Notes under the pieces: model-generated | Told to the model about the DNA's origin: nothing | The model's input: only the letters and a program-made list of their open reading frames with translations | The model's database searches: none | Position numbers and translations under genes: made by a program | Part shown: positions 24,105 through 35,968 of the stretch, piece by piece | Position numbering within the stretch: the stretch's first letter is position 1 | Layout: each line of letters starts with the position of its first letter | Source: Lamellibrachia columna | Lineage: Eukaryota > Annelida > Polychaeta > Sabellida > Siboglinidae | NCBI GenBank assembly: GCA_963662155.1 | Contig: OY759261.1 | Coordinates: forward strand, 47,366,411 to 47,430,410 | Length of the DNA: 64,000 nucleotides | Direction: 5' to 3'

Positions 24105-24285
24105 GAGCAACAAGAACAACAAGAACAACAAGAACAACAAGAACAACAAGAACAACAAGAATAACAAGAACAACAAGAACAAGAACAACAAGAACAACAA
24201 GAATAACAAGAACAACAAGAACAAGAACAACAAGAACAACAAGAACAACAAGAATAACAAGAATAACAAGAACAACAAGAACAAC
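24105..24285. repeat. (AACAAG)n-type microsatellite
   Basis: 'caacaagaa' units with occasional 'caagaacaag' and 'aataac' variants. The Asn-Lys ORF over it is an artefact. Confidence 0.93.
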
Positions 24286-24939
24286 ATATGTTCTACATGT
24301 TTCTGTTCGACATCTTTAGTGATTCTGTTTATGTACAGTGTACAGTGCACTGCCTCATGATACGCTATACGTACGTCTGCATCACCAATCACACCAATAT
24401 CATGTCCACAATGTCTACATTTCATCATTGCCTTCGATGGATTCCACATTTGGACAAACATCAAACCCACTACGGACTGAAGCTACACTTGTTTTTATAT
24501 TCAAATCAACATTGTTGCAACAAAATTGTATTAATCAATGCAAATTTGTTACTTTTTATATCAACGATCTTTCTTGTACTATTTAGTGCGTGAGGAAAGT
24601 GAAAAGGAAGATACGATGTATGTTAGGTTTGTCTGTGTTGGGCATACAATTGTATGTGCAGATGTGGACATTCTTTTATATCGACTAGATATATATTTAT
24701 TCTGCGTAGTTTGGTGCTACTTTTTACCCACCCATCCGGTACTTTTTAGCCGACGTGGCGGGTAAAAGTATTGATTAGCTTTTCTGAAAAGTTGTAATAA
24801 CCTAAGATATTCGTTTTTGTTCAGCATGGTTCCCATGTTGCTGATGCCAATTGGGCACCACTTTGTCGCATAGATGATATCATTCCGTGACTTTGTAAAA
24901 TTTCACCTATGCTCAATTCGCTTTTTTGCGCACCTGCCT

Positions 24940-27900
24940 GCTGGCTGAAACACCGCACATGTACGTTCATTTGAGACACATCGTATTGTGACCAGGTGGA
25001 TTTTCTCGCGAACCTTCCGATGACAAGATAGCTCCTTACTAATGAGCGCCAACAGCAGTTCTGATTAGTTTATGTAATTTTTTATAGAGATACGCTCTTA
25101 CATAGCGCGGCATCCTGTCCTTAAGGCTGTTCAGAGCGCTTTACAATTCACCCCCTGACAGACCTGTTCATTCCAATGCGATCTCGACTTCGATGTGAAG
25201 CATTCAGCCACGTTGCAATAACTGCGCGAAGACTATTCGTTCACATATCTAACACTGTCCGGGCGGACGGACGAACGAATAAATGAATGATGGATAATGT
25301 GGAAGTGGAAACGGATGGCGGAGACATCAGAGAAACGGTATCAGTGACGAAGAAGAATGGAAAACAAAACTCGACGACTTATATCGGTGCCAGCCTCACT
25401 CGGACTTCAGGGATAACGAGGAGAGCAACAAATAAGACAGTTACACAGAATGCTAATACTCGTTGTGGAAGTTGTCATAATGTGTGGATCTAGTTGAAAC
25501 GTGTTTGGGGACGGCAACATATTACACGTTTCGGAGACACAGGTGTAATGTCATACCATCCATACGTGGTGTGAAACACGTCTTACTAAATTGGCACAGC
25601 ACACAGATATTTAGCCAAAGCGTACTTTTATATGTTTACATGTGCACATGGTGATTGATCAACAGTGGATGCATATTTAGACTGTTCTTAAATGTGGTGT
25701 TCCGATTAAATAGATTATGTAGTACATCAATCGTTTTGCCGAGTGTTTCATGTGTAATTACAACTGGCAAGACTGAGTCTAGAGTGTAGCTCAATTATCG
25801 AGCCTGTGATTTACCTCCAGCTTGGAACGACAATCATACAACAGTTGCCGCAATTGCGGTGTATCTGGACAATATACAAGGAGACGACGACTATCATATT
25901 CAATTACACGTTTATGTTTGCACTGAACCACCCCGAGATTAGACTGCATGACTAAGTTGCTGGAGTTACAATAACTCGATGTGGCGATAACAGACATTTA
26001 ACAGGATTGGCTGTGTGTGACCTCGGTAGAAATACAGTGTATGAATATTTAGACGTATGTATGTGTAGCCTTCGCCAAGCAACAACAGAACAACAAAGAA
26101 ACTATTAACTGCAATTCGGTGTAGCAAGTCACGACCTGCCTCACACGCGGACACGGCACCAGTGAGTCGCTTCGTATTAAGAATCCTGAGAGCACAATGG
26201 CAATTCATTTTCAAATGACTGTTTGACCGATGGTAGAGTTTTGACCACCTACCACAGAACACAAGCAGCACCTCAATGATGGACACGTGATGGGTCAACA
26301 CCTTTCTCTTCAACAAGTGTTGAAGTGTGAAACATCACATTTACAGGAGTTCAGATGAATAGTTGGAGTTGGAGGAATGTTTGTTATGTCCTTTGGAAGC
26401 TCCCGTTGTTGTTTATGTAAAAGTATACATTGTTTGGATTTGTAGGCACCAGCAGTGAATGAATTTGCTTTTTTATCATGTCGTCACAAATACATGTCAT
26501 GAATCGGCATACGCATGTGTAACATATAAATAAGTTTGCTAATGTGTGTTTTAAATTTTTGCTAATGAATTATCAGTTGTGCACACCCCTAGTCTGACGA
26601 CCAACCTGTACACATTTCAACTTAACTGGTGTGCAAAACAATGATCGTACCCGTCAACGTCAATTAATGTGATATACATCAGCAACGTAGGTGCACGTGT
26701 ACTCACAATAACCTACCTCGTGAGCTGTTGACTTGTGCGAATTACTGACGCCGCACTGATACCGTGATCGTCGAAGTTATAACCTAGCTAGGATACTAAC
26801 ATGAACCTTATAATCCCTCTACAAATCACTCATACCGATATGACCAACGTTATTAACTGCATAAGTAATAATTAAACATTATGAAATAGTCAACATTGTT
26901 CTGATTTACTGGTTTAGTAGCTTTGACTGGGAAAGAGGAACATTTCCGTAATACTGAACTGAATTTTTGCAACTTGATCAGAGAGGATGTGTCGAGTCAC
27001 AACAACAATGACAATGCTACCAAATCACTGTTTTTCAGTGTTTACGCAGTGGTTGTTGTTGCCAAGACATTCCACGTCGTTGTCTTAATAACCCTTTGTC
27101 GGCTGTTATACTCTAGACAGATAACGCTACATTGAACACATCATATTGAACACACGATTGTTGTGTGTTGTTGTTGTGTGCAACACCAAAGCATTAATGA
27201 CGATTGGCAATACCAAAATGTCAGTCAATTAAGTATATTGTCCAGGTGCGTCTTGCCCCATAACAGTAACATTCTTTCTCCATTGTATGAAATACTAATA
27301 CTTAAATGAAACAAGCTATTGCTGAGTGTAAATAAACAATAACTTTTATTTCATCCAGACCGGCATCAAACATGCACAATTTAGTTACTCTCCGACTCGC
27401 TGTTGTGGCAGATAGAACAACGCACTCCTGGCGTGTAGTCTTTGTACAACTGAAACTGTACCCACCCCTCCAGATGTCTACAGTTCAAAAGTGCTCGCCG
27501 TATATGACACACGGCCATGCTTCCTCTTCCTTGCTAGTACTAACTCGTCTTCTCTTTCGTTCCGTTCTGTGTCGTTCGTCTTATCGCCAGTGACTTCCGT
27601 TTTACTTTCCCCTTTTCGTTTTCTTCCTCACGATCAACGAGTTCAACTTGTGTGTGATGAATTCCAGTTTATTAGGAAACAATAATAACTCAAATGGTTG
27701 TGTTTTTTTTTAATGATGTGACACCTTTATAACACGTATTACGCAATTTGCACTCATTCATTAGGTAATGCAGTGTATTCCGAATAATCACGTATCATCG
27801 ATGCGAAATGATTGATCGAACATATACACGTAGCTTTTTATCAAAGTAAAAACATTTTCCACTTCTTAATCACGACTTTAAATTTATCAAATCGTGTGGG

Positions 27901-29630
27901 GAAAGACGACACGCGGGACACATACATTAGTATGTTCAGATAATCATACCATTGTATATATGTACCTACTATCACCTTTATCTGAAAATGCAAGTTATGA
28001 CTCCTGACACTGACAAACTCGCCAATCATGGCCTGCTGTTAGGCATAGCAGAGTGTAGACGTGTCCAACTGCGCATATCAACAAATTATCTAAAACTACA
28101 AACAATTATAAAATTGTATTTTTAACGGAATCAGCTACACTTCTTATTGTGTCGTTCTCGGACTCAAATATTCACATTAGGCACATTTCTACCAGAATTG
28201 CGGGGCTCATGAAATAAAAATGTTGTTTGCTCAATAAAGTGTGAATAGTAAACCACTGGCGTGATATTCTTGACTGTAGTTGCAAATGATTATTAACGAG
28301 ATACGTAGGCCAAAAACCATGTTTTGCTTTACACATGCGCACAATCCTCCAATGCGTGGGTTAGCCTATTAATGGGTTGTTTATAAAATTAATACGTCAG
28401 AGTGAGCGCTCGGCCGCGGGCAATTTGTCTTTGTATTGTGTACATGAACCGTGACCTGAGCTGACGTAGAAGGTGTTACCTGTTAAAACAGCCACCACTA
28501 CCGTGTGAGCGTACAAGGGAACGTGAACAGTTTTACGGCGCCTTACAGAGGACAGAATGTAGAAGTGAATAATGACAATGTGAGTAATATATATTAATAT
28601 ATAATTATAACTGTATTGTTTTTTGTTGTTTTGAACCTGTGTAAGGAGCAAAGTGTCTATATATGTAACCTTCAACTGTATTTGATTACTAACATAAATC
28701 TATATTTGTACCCTGTCCTAGTCCTTTCGTTTTGGTGCGCCCCAGGTCTCGGGTTTCCAAGGATTCCGGAGCGACATAAGTTGTTGTATTATGTTAACTT
28801 TGGACTCCGCTTAACGGAATCACTTCGGATCAGACCAACTTGATTTTGTTAAGCGGCCGATTCACTTAAGCATCGCAAGTTAGTACAGTGGGAATAGGGA
28901 ATTATTTCGTCTCAGACAATACATTCCATTCTAATTAAGCTGCTGATTCTGTTATCCGTGATTCTCTTCAGCGGAGTTATCGGATCTAATGATCAAAGTA
29001 AATTCGTATTATGATTTTAACACAAGTACATGTTATTTTAACAAGTCGATTGCCCATAATAGCTGAGGCTATTAAAACAATATTTTAACACCAACAAACC
29101 TGATTCACGACGGGCTAAATAAATTGAGGGGTGAGAAGTAACCTTTGCGTTCTTAAGACAATGTAAATCACAGACAATGTTGCAATTATTGCAGATAATT
29201 GAGTGTTCCTTCAATAGTATTACTATCATTTGGGGTAGGCAGTGTTAGTTGAGCCATTTTCATTCTTTTTGATACCTAGAACACAATCATACTCCTAAGA
29301 CAAATTTTTTTATACTCGCATAAACTATGATTATTAATATATAATTTTAAACCAAGATAATATATCTGGTATGCATAGATAATTATATGTAGCTAATTTA
29401 AACAGGGTTGGTAAACTGGCTCAAATAACACTTGGAGTACGGTAAGCCAAAGTGTACCGTAAGTTGAGTCACAACGGGCCAATGATTTATTTTGTTACAA
29501 TTACATAGGCTTTGTGCAAAAAACTTCACAACTCAACCAACACATCTACACAATGGGTACAACACATCAATCACATCTCAACACGCTTAATTAAAAAATC
29601 AACACCCTTACTTAATACAGACTTATACGC
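24940..29630. repeat. Segmental duplication, copy B
   Basis: Direct-orientation partner of 16,485-20,550. It carries extra sequence at 24,985-25,258 and at about 27,140-27,890. Family C repeat copy 3 lies inside it at 28,330-28,820. The right breakpoint is near 29,630, where homology to copy A ends after 'taatacagactta'. Confidence 0.88.
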
Positions 29631-29839
29631 CCATCACAACTAGTGTATCTAACTGATAATATGTCACATTGTAGCTATCCGATGTCCCAATTTGCTAGGA
29701 AAGATTAATTCCAAAATGTATTTTGGAGTAAAGCAACACTCGTCTTCGTCTGCTCAAATTACACTCCCTTAATTGGGCCTTGCCTGGCACAACTAGCCCT
29801 GTTTCCACAATTAAGCTTTTTAATTAACTCCTCATTAAG

Positions 29840-30225
29840 AACCCTAGAGACAAGAAGGTTAAGATGATATGAGATTGAAGTTTTTAAGAAATTGAATGGA
29901 TATGCAAATATTGATAGAAATTATTTTTCTCACTCAAGAAAGATAGTAGAATTAGAGGATATGAGGTAAAATTAGTAAATGAATAGTGTAGATTGGATAT
30001 CAGGAAATACTCGTTCTCACAGAGGATAATAAATGAATGGAGTAAATGATCTACATATTGTGTAACTGCTAGCAGCGTGAATATGTTTTTTTAAAAAGGT
30101 TGACACATATGTCGGGGGGGGGGGGGGGGGAATTGTTGGAATCTCGATAAGCCAATGGCTTCCTTGTCCGCTTGCCATCTGGGCCTTAATTTGTCTTAGA
30201 TGGCAACCTTGTTAACCTTACCTTA
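29840..30225 (+). mobile_element. CR1-like LINE 3' fragment
   Basis: It matches the CR1 end at 47.38-47.75 kb: 'ctagagacaagaaggttaag', 'attgaagtttttaag', 'attgatagaaat', 'tctcgataagccaatggctt' and 'cttgccatctgggcctt'. A poly-G run at 30,114-30,130 has expanded within it. Confidence 0.85.
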
Positions 30226-30504
30226 GGAAACCTTATGATGTTACTGATCGCAGGATTCTTGTCTCCTCATTGATCAGATCTTCATCATCCTGTAGAAATT
30301 GTTTGAGAGTTCCGGTTCCATTTTTTAAAGTTGCTTCAAAGTTGTATATAAAATTACCTGATTTGACCAGAATTTGTGTAGGCGGTTTTTAAATGAATTT
30401 ATGGATTTTGCCTGTACGACCACTCTGAATGGGAAAGCATTGTTCCTTATATTTGTGTTTGCTCTTTGGGTGAACAATTTTAGTATTGATAAATCTTGCT
30501 GAAT

Positions 30505-30700
30505 TATATTGTTTTATGTTGTTTTGAACCTGTGCGAGAAGCAAAGTGTCTACCTGTGACCTACAACATAAAATTATCTGATTACTAACATAATTCAATA
30601 TTTGTATCCTGTCCACAGTTTCTAGATTGCCTAGCCCTTTCGCTTTGGTGCGCCCCAGATCTCGGGTTTCCAGGGATTTAGGAGTGACATAAGTTTTTGC
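30505..30700. repeat. Dispersed repeat family C, partial copy 4
   Basis: It contains 'gttgttttgaacctgtg', 'agcaaagtgtcta', 'ttggtgcgcccca' and 'tctcgggtttcc', as in the other copies. The 5' half is missing. Confidence 0.65.
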
Positions 30701-30829
30701 AATTAAATCTAAATCGGTCTTTGTCTTCGACTTCCTAACTGTGGTGAGCTAGAGACGTGGTGGCGCCACCTTGTAGGTTGTGTTATAACAAACGTAGTGT
30801 AGGCTGGTATAACTAGAGGATGTATGGAC

Positions 30830-32107
30830 GTTATGTCACAAGTCGTATAATTATATGTCCTAGACGATATGTCATAAATTAGGAGCGGTATGTCACAAAA
30901 CGCTTGGACGATTTGTCATAAATTTATTTAAAGTTTTTATTTGTAGTTCACGCACTGAACATAAATCGGTGGTTATTTGCACGTTTGTTTGCACTAATAT
31001 AACATTGATCTTGAAACTCTGCGGAATATAAGCGCAATTTAAACATTACTTATTATCGCCCATCTTCGCGCGCTATAGATGGTAGTCGTGCTGCATAATT
31101 CATCCAAATCAAATGGCGTGCCTTGTATGTAAGGTAAACCTAGACTAGTTTCATTATTATTTTAAATATAGTTCAATATGTTTGCAGTCTCCATCCTTCA
31201 TACTAATTTGTGTTACATATATTCATATATTGTATGACATTGTATGGACATGTTTTGGTCATAATTGATACAACCAAAAAAGAAAGACATCAGGCAAATA
31301 CTAAGACAACATTTTATTTTAAAAATAAAAATGCATGCATAAAAAAATGCCTACATAAAATTATTTAAAAATAAAAATGCCTACATAATTAAAATCCTGG
31401 ATCTGCGAACACAGAGGCTTATATAATGCCAAATTGTTACCTCCTATACATGAAGCATACATAATGTAACACATAAAAAAACAGATACAAATAGATAGAA
31501 TGATAACATATGGAACATACGAATAACAAAGCCTAATGAAACACACTAATATCAAACACTAATAAATATACAAACAATGAAACGTTAAAAAAGTACTAAT
31601 TTGAAATTTGGGTTAGGGTTACAGCACTAATATATCATTAATTATTAATACTAAACAAAGTAACGTTGTCTGTCTACATAAAACATACTGCCCAGTAATT
31701 TAAAACCTTAATGCATACTAATATAACATACTACTTTAAAACCATAATACATACTAATATAACATACTTAAAACCAAAATATAACTATATAAGGAATGTG
31801 TGAAGGCCATTGACTGCCACACAGGGAGTAATTGGCTTTGCAATCGCAGTTATTTCACTGAGCAGCTATTGAGAACATTTTGTGAGTGAATTAAGCCATT
31901 AAACTACCAGATACCTTTCATATCTTTCATGTTACGTGAGGCCACTGTTCCACAAACATTATAAAGGCATGAAAAGTTAATAATGTTGAAGAGGTTAGTA
32001 GATTTCTTGGATAATAATAAAGTTGAACAAATATCATCTACAATAAAATATACAATAAAAAAATTACGGTGGAATTACTTTTCAGCAATATAGCACACAT
32101 CCGCCCA

Positions 32108-32142
<35 letters not shown>

Positions 32143-32458
32143 CGTGTGCACAATTACACAAAGTAACATATTATTCTGGGCATGCAAGCTCAAGCGGGCA
32201 GTTCGGATCCAGTGGCGCCACCTGGCGAATGACAAGAGCACTGGCATTTGAAACGATGGCGGCCATGAATTCAAATGTCCGCGAAGATAGGATATGTTGC
32301 CAGAAAACTTAATACACATGTATTTGATCAGAACAACGACTTTTAAGCATAACCATGACATTTATAATTATTGATTATAATTCGTCTTTTTGTGACATAA
32401 CGCTCCTTTTTGAGACATATCGTCCACAGTTTGTGACATAAGCGACTTGTGACATAAG
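30830..32458. mobile_element. Putative non-autonomous DNA element with inverted 'tatgtcacaa' subterminal repeats
   Basis: The left end (30,830-30,925) and the reverse complement of the right end (32,383-32,458) both start 'ttatgtcacaagtcg'. Both contain spaced copies of a short motif of the form cg-n-tatgtca-n-aa, with 'gacgatatgtc' and 'ggagcg' in the same order. The interior is AT-rich and has no ORF. No clear target duplication was found, so the exact ends are uncertain. The (GCAC)n at 32,106-32,142 lies inside. Confidence 0.5.
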
Positions 32459-32778
32459 AGCCGAGGGTGCGGGCAGCGGAGCACATGTCGTGCAATGTAG
32501 ATCACACAGAGATAATAGAGTAAATGTGTTATACAAGACGTGTATACTCTTTATAAGCAAATACTACATGATGTCAGAAGAAACACGATATATTCAATGC
32601 TCACCAGATATTGAAGTTGGCTAGAATGGTGAAGTAGTATTACTGAAAGAACTGAGATGGCGAAATCGCGCACAACCAGTGGGTGATAATAAGTGATAGT
32701 AGCGTCACAGGCAAGTGGCTGAAGTATGGGCCAGATTGATTTGTAACGGGTGTTGTTCTGACTATGTACAGTGAACTA

Positions 32779-33870
32779 TGGATAAGTTGCCCCCACCACC
32801 TTGGTTACAGCTCACATGGATTGAGATGTCTCTCTGACAACTGGGCTAAGCCTAAGTTCAGACAAAAGTTTGACATCTATTTAAACACGACAGGTGGAGC
32901 AGGGAAAGCTACGTCTTAGATATCCATACTACATTTTCATATGGGACATAATAAATAGATAAAAACTGGGTTGAGATATGGGCGAATTATAAAAGGCTTA
33001 TCTTTAGCCTTACAAATGCTCATTATGATTATGTGTAAGTATAACAGATGACCAAGATCACATGATTGTGAACTGATCAATGATATTGCAACATGTTGAA
33101 AAAGTTTGAAGATTTCTGCACGCCTAAGAAGAACCTGACATTTAAAATGCATACATTCTTCACCTACCAACAGAAACAAGGGGAGACAATTGACCAGTTT
33201 GTGAACTGAAGTCAAAAATGAGGTCATGTGAGTTGTCTCCACTAGAAAATCCCTTGATTCTTACCCAGTTGGTGCGAGGGGTAAGTGACAATTCAATGCG
33301 GGAGAAACTGTTGCGAATTGTAGATCTAGATTTGAAAAAAGCTATCAAGATCTGCAAAGCATCAGAAATAGTGAAGAAACAAGCACAGGAGCTACACATT
33401 GCTCCTGAGGGGACGTTGGTGAATACAGGGAAGAAGTGTACGAACAGCCAGGTCCCAAGCAGCAGCATGCTAAGCGGCAGTATACTTCTCAGCAGGATGA
33501 CGCTGCAGGTGGTCCACAGGATGAGTACTCATGTAGAAGGTGTGGACTCATGTAGAAGGTGTGGACTCATGTAGAAGGCGTGGACTCATGTAGAAGGCGT
33601 GGACTCATGTAGAAGGCGTGGACTCATGTAGAAGGCGTGGAATCATGTAGAAGGCGTGGACTCATGTAGAAGGCGTGGACTCATGTAGAAGGCGTGGACT
33701 CATGTAGAAGGCTTGGACTCATGTAGAAGGTGTGGACTCATGTAGAAGGTGTGGACTTGTACATGGACCTTGGCGATGTCCGGCATATAGCAAGATGTGC
33801 ATCAAGTGCCAGAGATGATGGCACTTTATCAGATGTTGCCCCCAGAGGTAGGTGAATGTCGTAGATGATG
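32779..33870 (+). pseudogene. gag: Decayed gypsy gag gene
   Basis: The start reads 'MDKLPPPPWLQLT' and then hits stops. Later frames give 'FEDFCTPKKN', 'FTYQQKQGETIDQFV' and, in the frame 33,218-33,574, 'LTQLVRGVSDNSMREKLL', which is the conserved C-terminal half of a gypsy capsid. Zinc-knuckle codons follow, split by the 19-bp array ('CRRCG' before it; 'WRCPAYSKMCIKCQ' after it). No LTR or pol was seen nearby, so this is a fragment from a different family than the element at 1.6-6.1 kb. Confidence 0.82.
33527..33754. repeat. 19-bp minisatellite inside gag zinc knuckle, 12 copies
   Basis: Units of 'actcatgtagaaggtgtgg' every 19 bp from 33,527 to 33,736, with g/c variation at one site. The unit itself is the codons for the first Cys-x2-Cys of a zinc knuckle. 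Confidence 0.92.
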
Positions 33871-33917
33871 AAGATGACTAGGGAGAACTGTTTGTTGACA
33901 TGAAAAAAATACTACAC

Positions 33918-34400
33918 TAACCAAGTCCGAAATGAATATCCCAAAGGGGTTTAGGGATAGGCCTCTCCTTGTGATTGACGTCACATTTAACATCTAATGG
34001 GACAATCGTGTGTAGGACCAAGATATATTCTTCAAAGTCAAACACCCTCACATTTTGTTCAGCCCTTCAGAGGCACTCGTTTGTCCACACACGTACATTT
34101 AACCGACAATGAGGGAACAGCGTTCGTATTCTACCTAAATTTGATTCAGCATTTATATACAAATTTACCCGCAACCTTTCAATATGTCTACACAATGCAA
34201 TATCTCAAAAAGTACTGAACCGATTTTTATGAATCTTTCACTGTTTATTCCCTGGAAAAATAAGCTCAGTCAACCGGATTGGGTTTAGATTAGATATAGG
34301 GTTTTGGTTAGGGGATCCTTAGTGGTTGGTTGTGCTAAATGTTTCATTAAATAAACTTTGTCTGATGGGTAGGTCACGGTGAACATTTCATGAAAAGGAG
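33918..34400. repeat. Dispersed repeat family, copy b
   Basis: Full-length relative of 1-400. Confidence 0.6.
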
Positions 34401-34867
34401 AATTTTTTCGAGTTTTACTAGTTTAACCCAGGTTATGCCTAGGTTAAACTGGGCTTTAATCTGAGAACTGAGGATGATATTATTTGGGGGTATTCTCAGT
34501 ATTAATACAGGTGGCATGTGGATTGATAATGGTTTAACATTGGTGTCATATTATTGATACAATAAAAAATGAAAATTGCTCTTTAAATAAGCCTGTCAAT
34601 GTGTCTAGCTATCACTCTATGATAATCATGTTATTGATTGAAACTTTTCTGCACACTGAATGCGTAGAAGCTACAATGGTTTCCCTTCAGTTGGCTGTAT
34701 TTTTCCCAGCCAGAAACCTCAAGTTAATATCCACCTTATGCAGATAACTTGTACTAGTTACCAGTTCAGACCATAATCCTTTTATTTGCTTGAACCTGGC
34801 CAGGAAGTCTATAATAAAAGGGACTTTTATCAGTTAGCCATAGCCATAAAATGTCTTTGTTGTCCTT
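34401..34867. other. Non-coding stretch
   Basis: No gene or element recognised. Confidence 0.4.
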
Positions 34868-35968
34868 ACAATGGATGGGTGTAGGACAAAAACCACCCCG
34901 GACAAAAAAAAACCCCAGACAATCCCCCCCGGACTAAAACTACCCTGGACAAAAAACCCCTTTTTTATCTTTGAAATATTCTTTGAAAATTGTAACTATA
35001 TCTTCTTATAATTTATGTATAGAAGTATAGAAAACAAGTGAAATATTAAGCTGTTCTGCGGGATGCTCGACGGATTGGCATTCTTGCCTGTAGCTGATGT
35101 TCCAGAAGGACTGAAGTATCTCAAGGAACACACACCTGAAGGTCTAGAACCTCTCATCGATTACTTTGATGCCACCTACATCTCGGGATCGTATCGCCGA
35201 ATCCAGCGCCCAACTGGTCCAGATGGTAGCATTCCTCCAATGAAGATGCGCAGGATCGCACAAATGTTCCCACCTGAACTGTGGAACGTTCATGAGGTCA
35301 CAATCAGCGGTGAATCTAGAACCAACAACATGTGCGAGGCATGGAACAACTCCTTCCGATCACTTGTTGGGTGTTCACATCCCAGCATATGGCGTACCAT
35401 TGACAATCTTCGTAAGGATCAGAATGATGCTCGCGCCGCCATTCTTCTGGATTCCCGTGGACAGCCTCTCAAGAAGCGGGTACATCGATCCACAGTACAG
35501 CTCCAGCAGAGGCTTCACAACCTCTGTACAGATATTCGCGATGGCCGCAAATCTGTTGAGGTTACCCTGAGGGGAATAGGACACTGTATCCGCTGGAAGT
35601 AATTTTCATAGACACTGTATCCGCTGGAAGTAATTTTCATAATATATGTTGACTTTTGATATGTGTACATGTATGAATGTGTATAATTGGTTGTAAAATT
35701 ATGCTATATAAAATCACCCTCACTGTATGAATGTGTATACTCATGATAATTGGTCGTATGATTGAATGAATATAAAATCACCCTCACTGTATGAATGTGT
35801 ATACTCATGATAATTGGTCGTATGAATGAATGAATATGTAAATAAATACTCGCAAAAAACGTGGGTGGTTTTTGTCCAGGGTAGTTTTAGTCGGGGGATT
35901 ATGTCCGGGGGGGTTTTAGTCCGGGTGGTTTTCGTCCGGGGTGGTTTTTGTCCGTATACCACAATGGA
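34868..35968. mobile_element. MULE-type DNA transposon remnant with inverted repeats
   Basis: Both ends are built from degenerate 'ggacaaaaaccaccccggac' and 'ggactaaaactaccctgg' units in inverted orientation (about 34,880-34,960 and 35,865-35,955). The flanks share ACAATGGA (34,868-34,875 and 35,961-35,968), an 8-bp or slightly longer target duplication as expected for Mutator-like elements. Inside is the C-terminal end of a transposase. Two short tandem pairs lie downstream of that ORF (about 31 bp at 35,580-35,640 and 64 bp at 35,708-35,835). Confidence 0.85.
35063..35602 (+). pseudogene. MULE transposase, C-terminal fragment
   Basis: 179 codons resembling the C-terminal part of invertebrate MULE transposases: 'YFDATYISG', 'FPPELWNVHEVTISGESRTN', 'CEAWNNSF..LVG..HPSIW'. 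The upstream catalytic DDE region is absent: between the left terminal repeat and this ORF there are only about 100 bp. It is therefore an internally deleted, non-functional copy. The M at 35,063 is simply the first Met of the open frame. Confidence 0.82.

Noticed and set aside
24091..24470. Asn-Lys and Leu-Phe homopolymeric ORFs
   Set aside because: Products of the AACAAG microsatellite.
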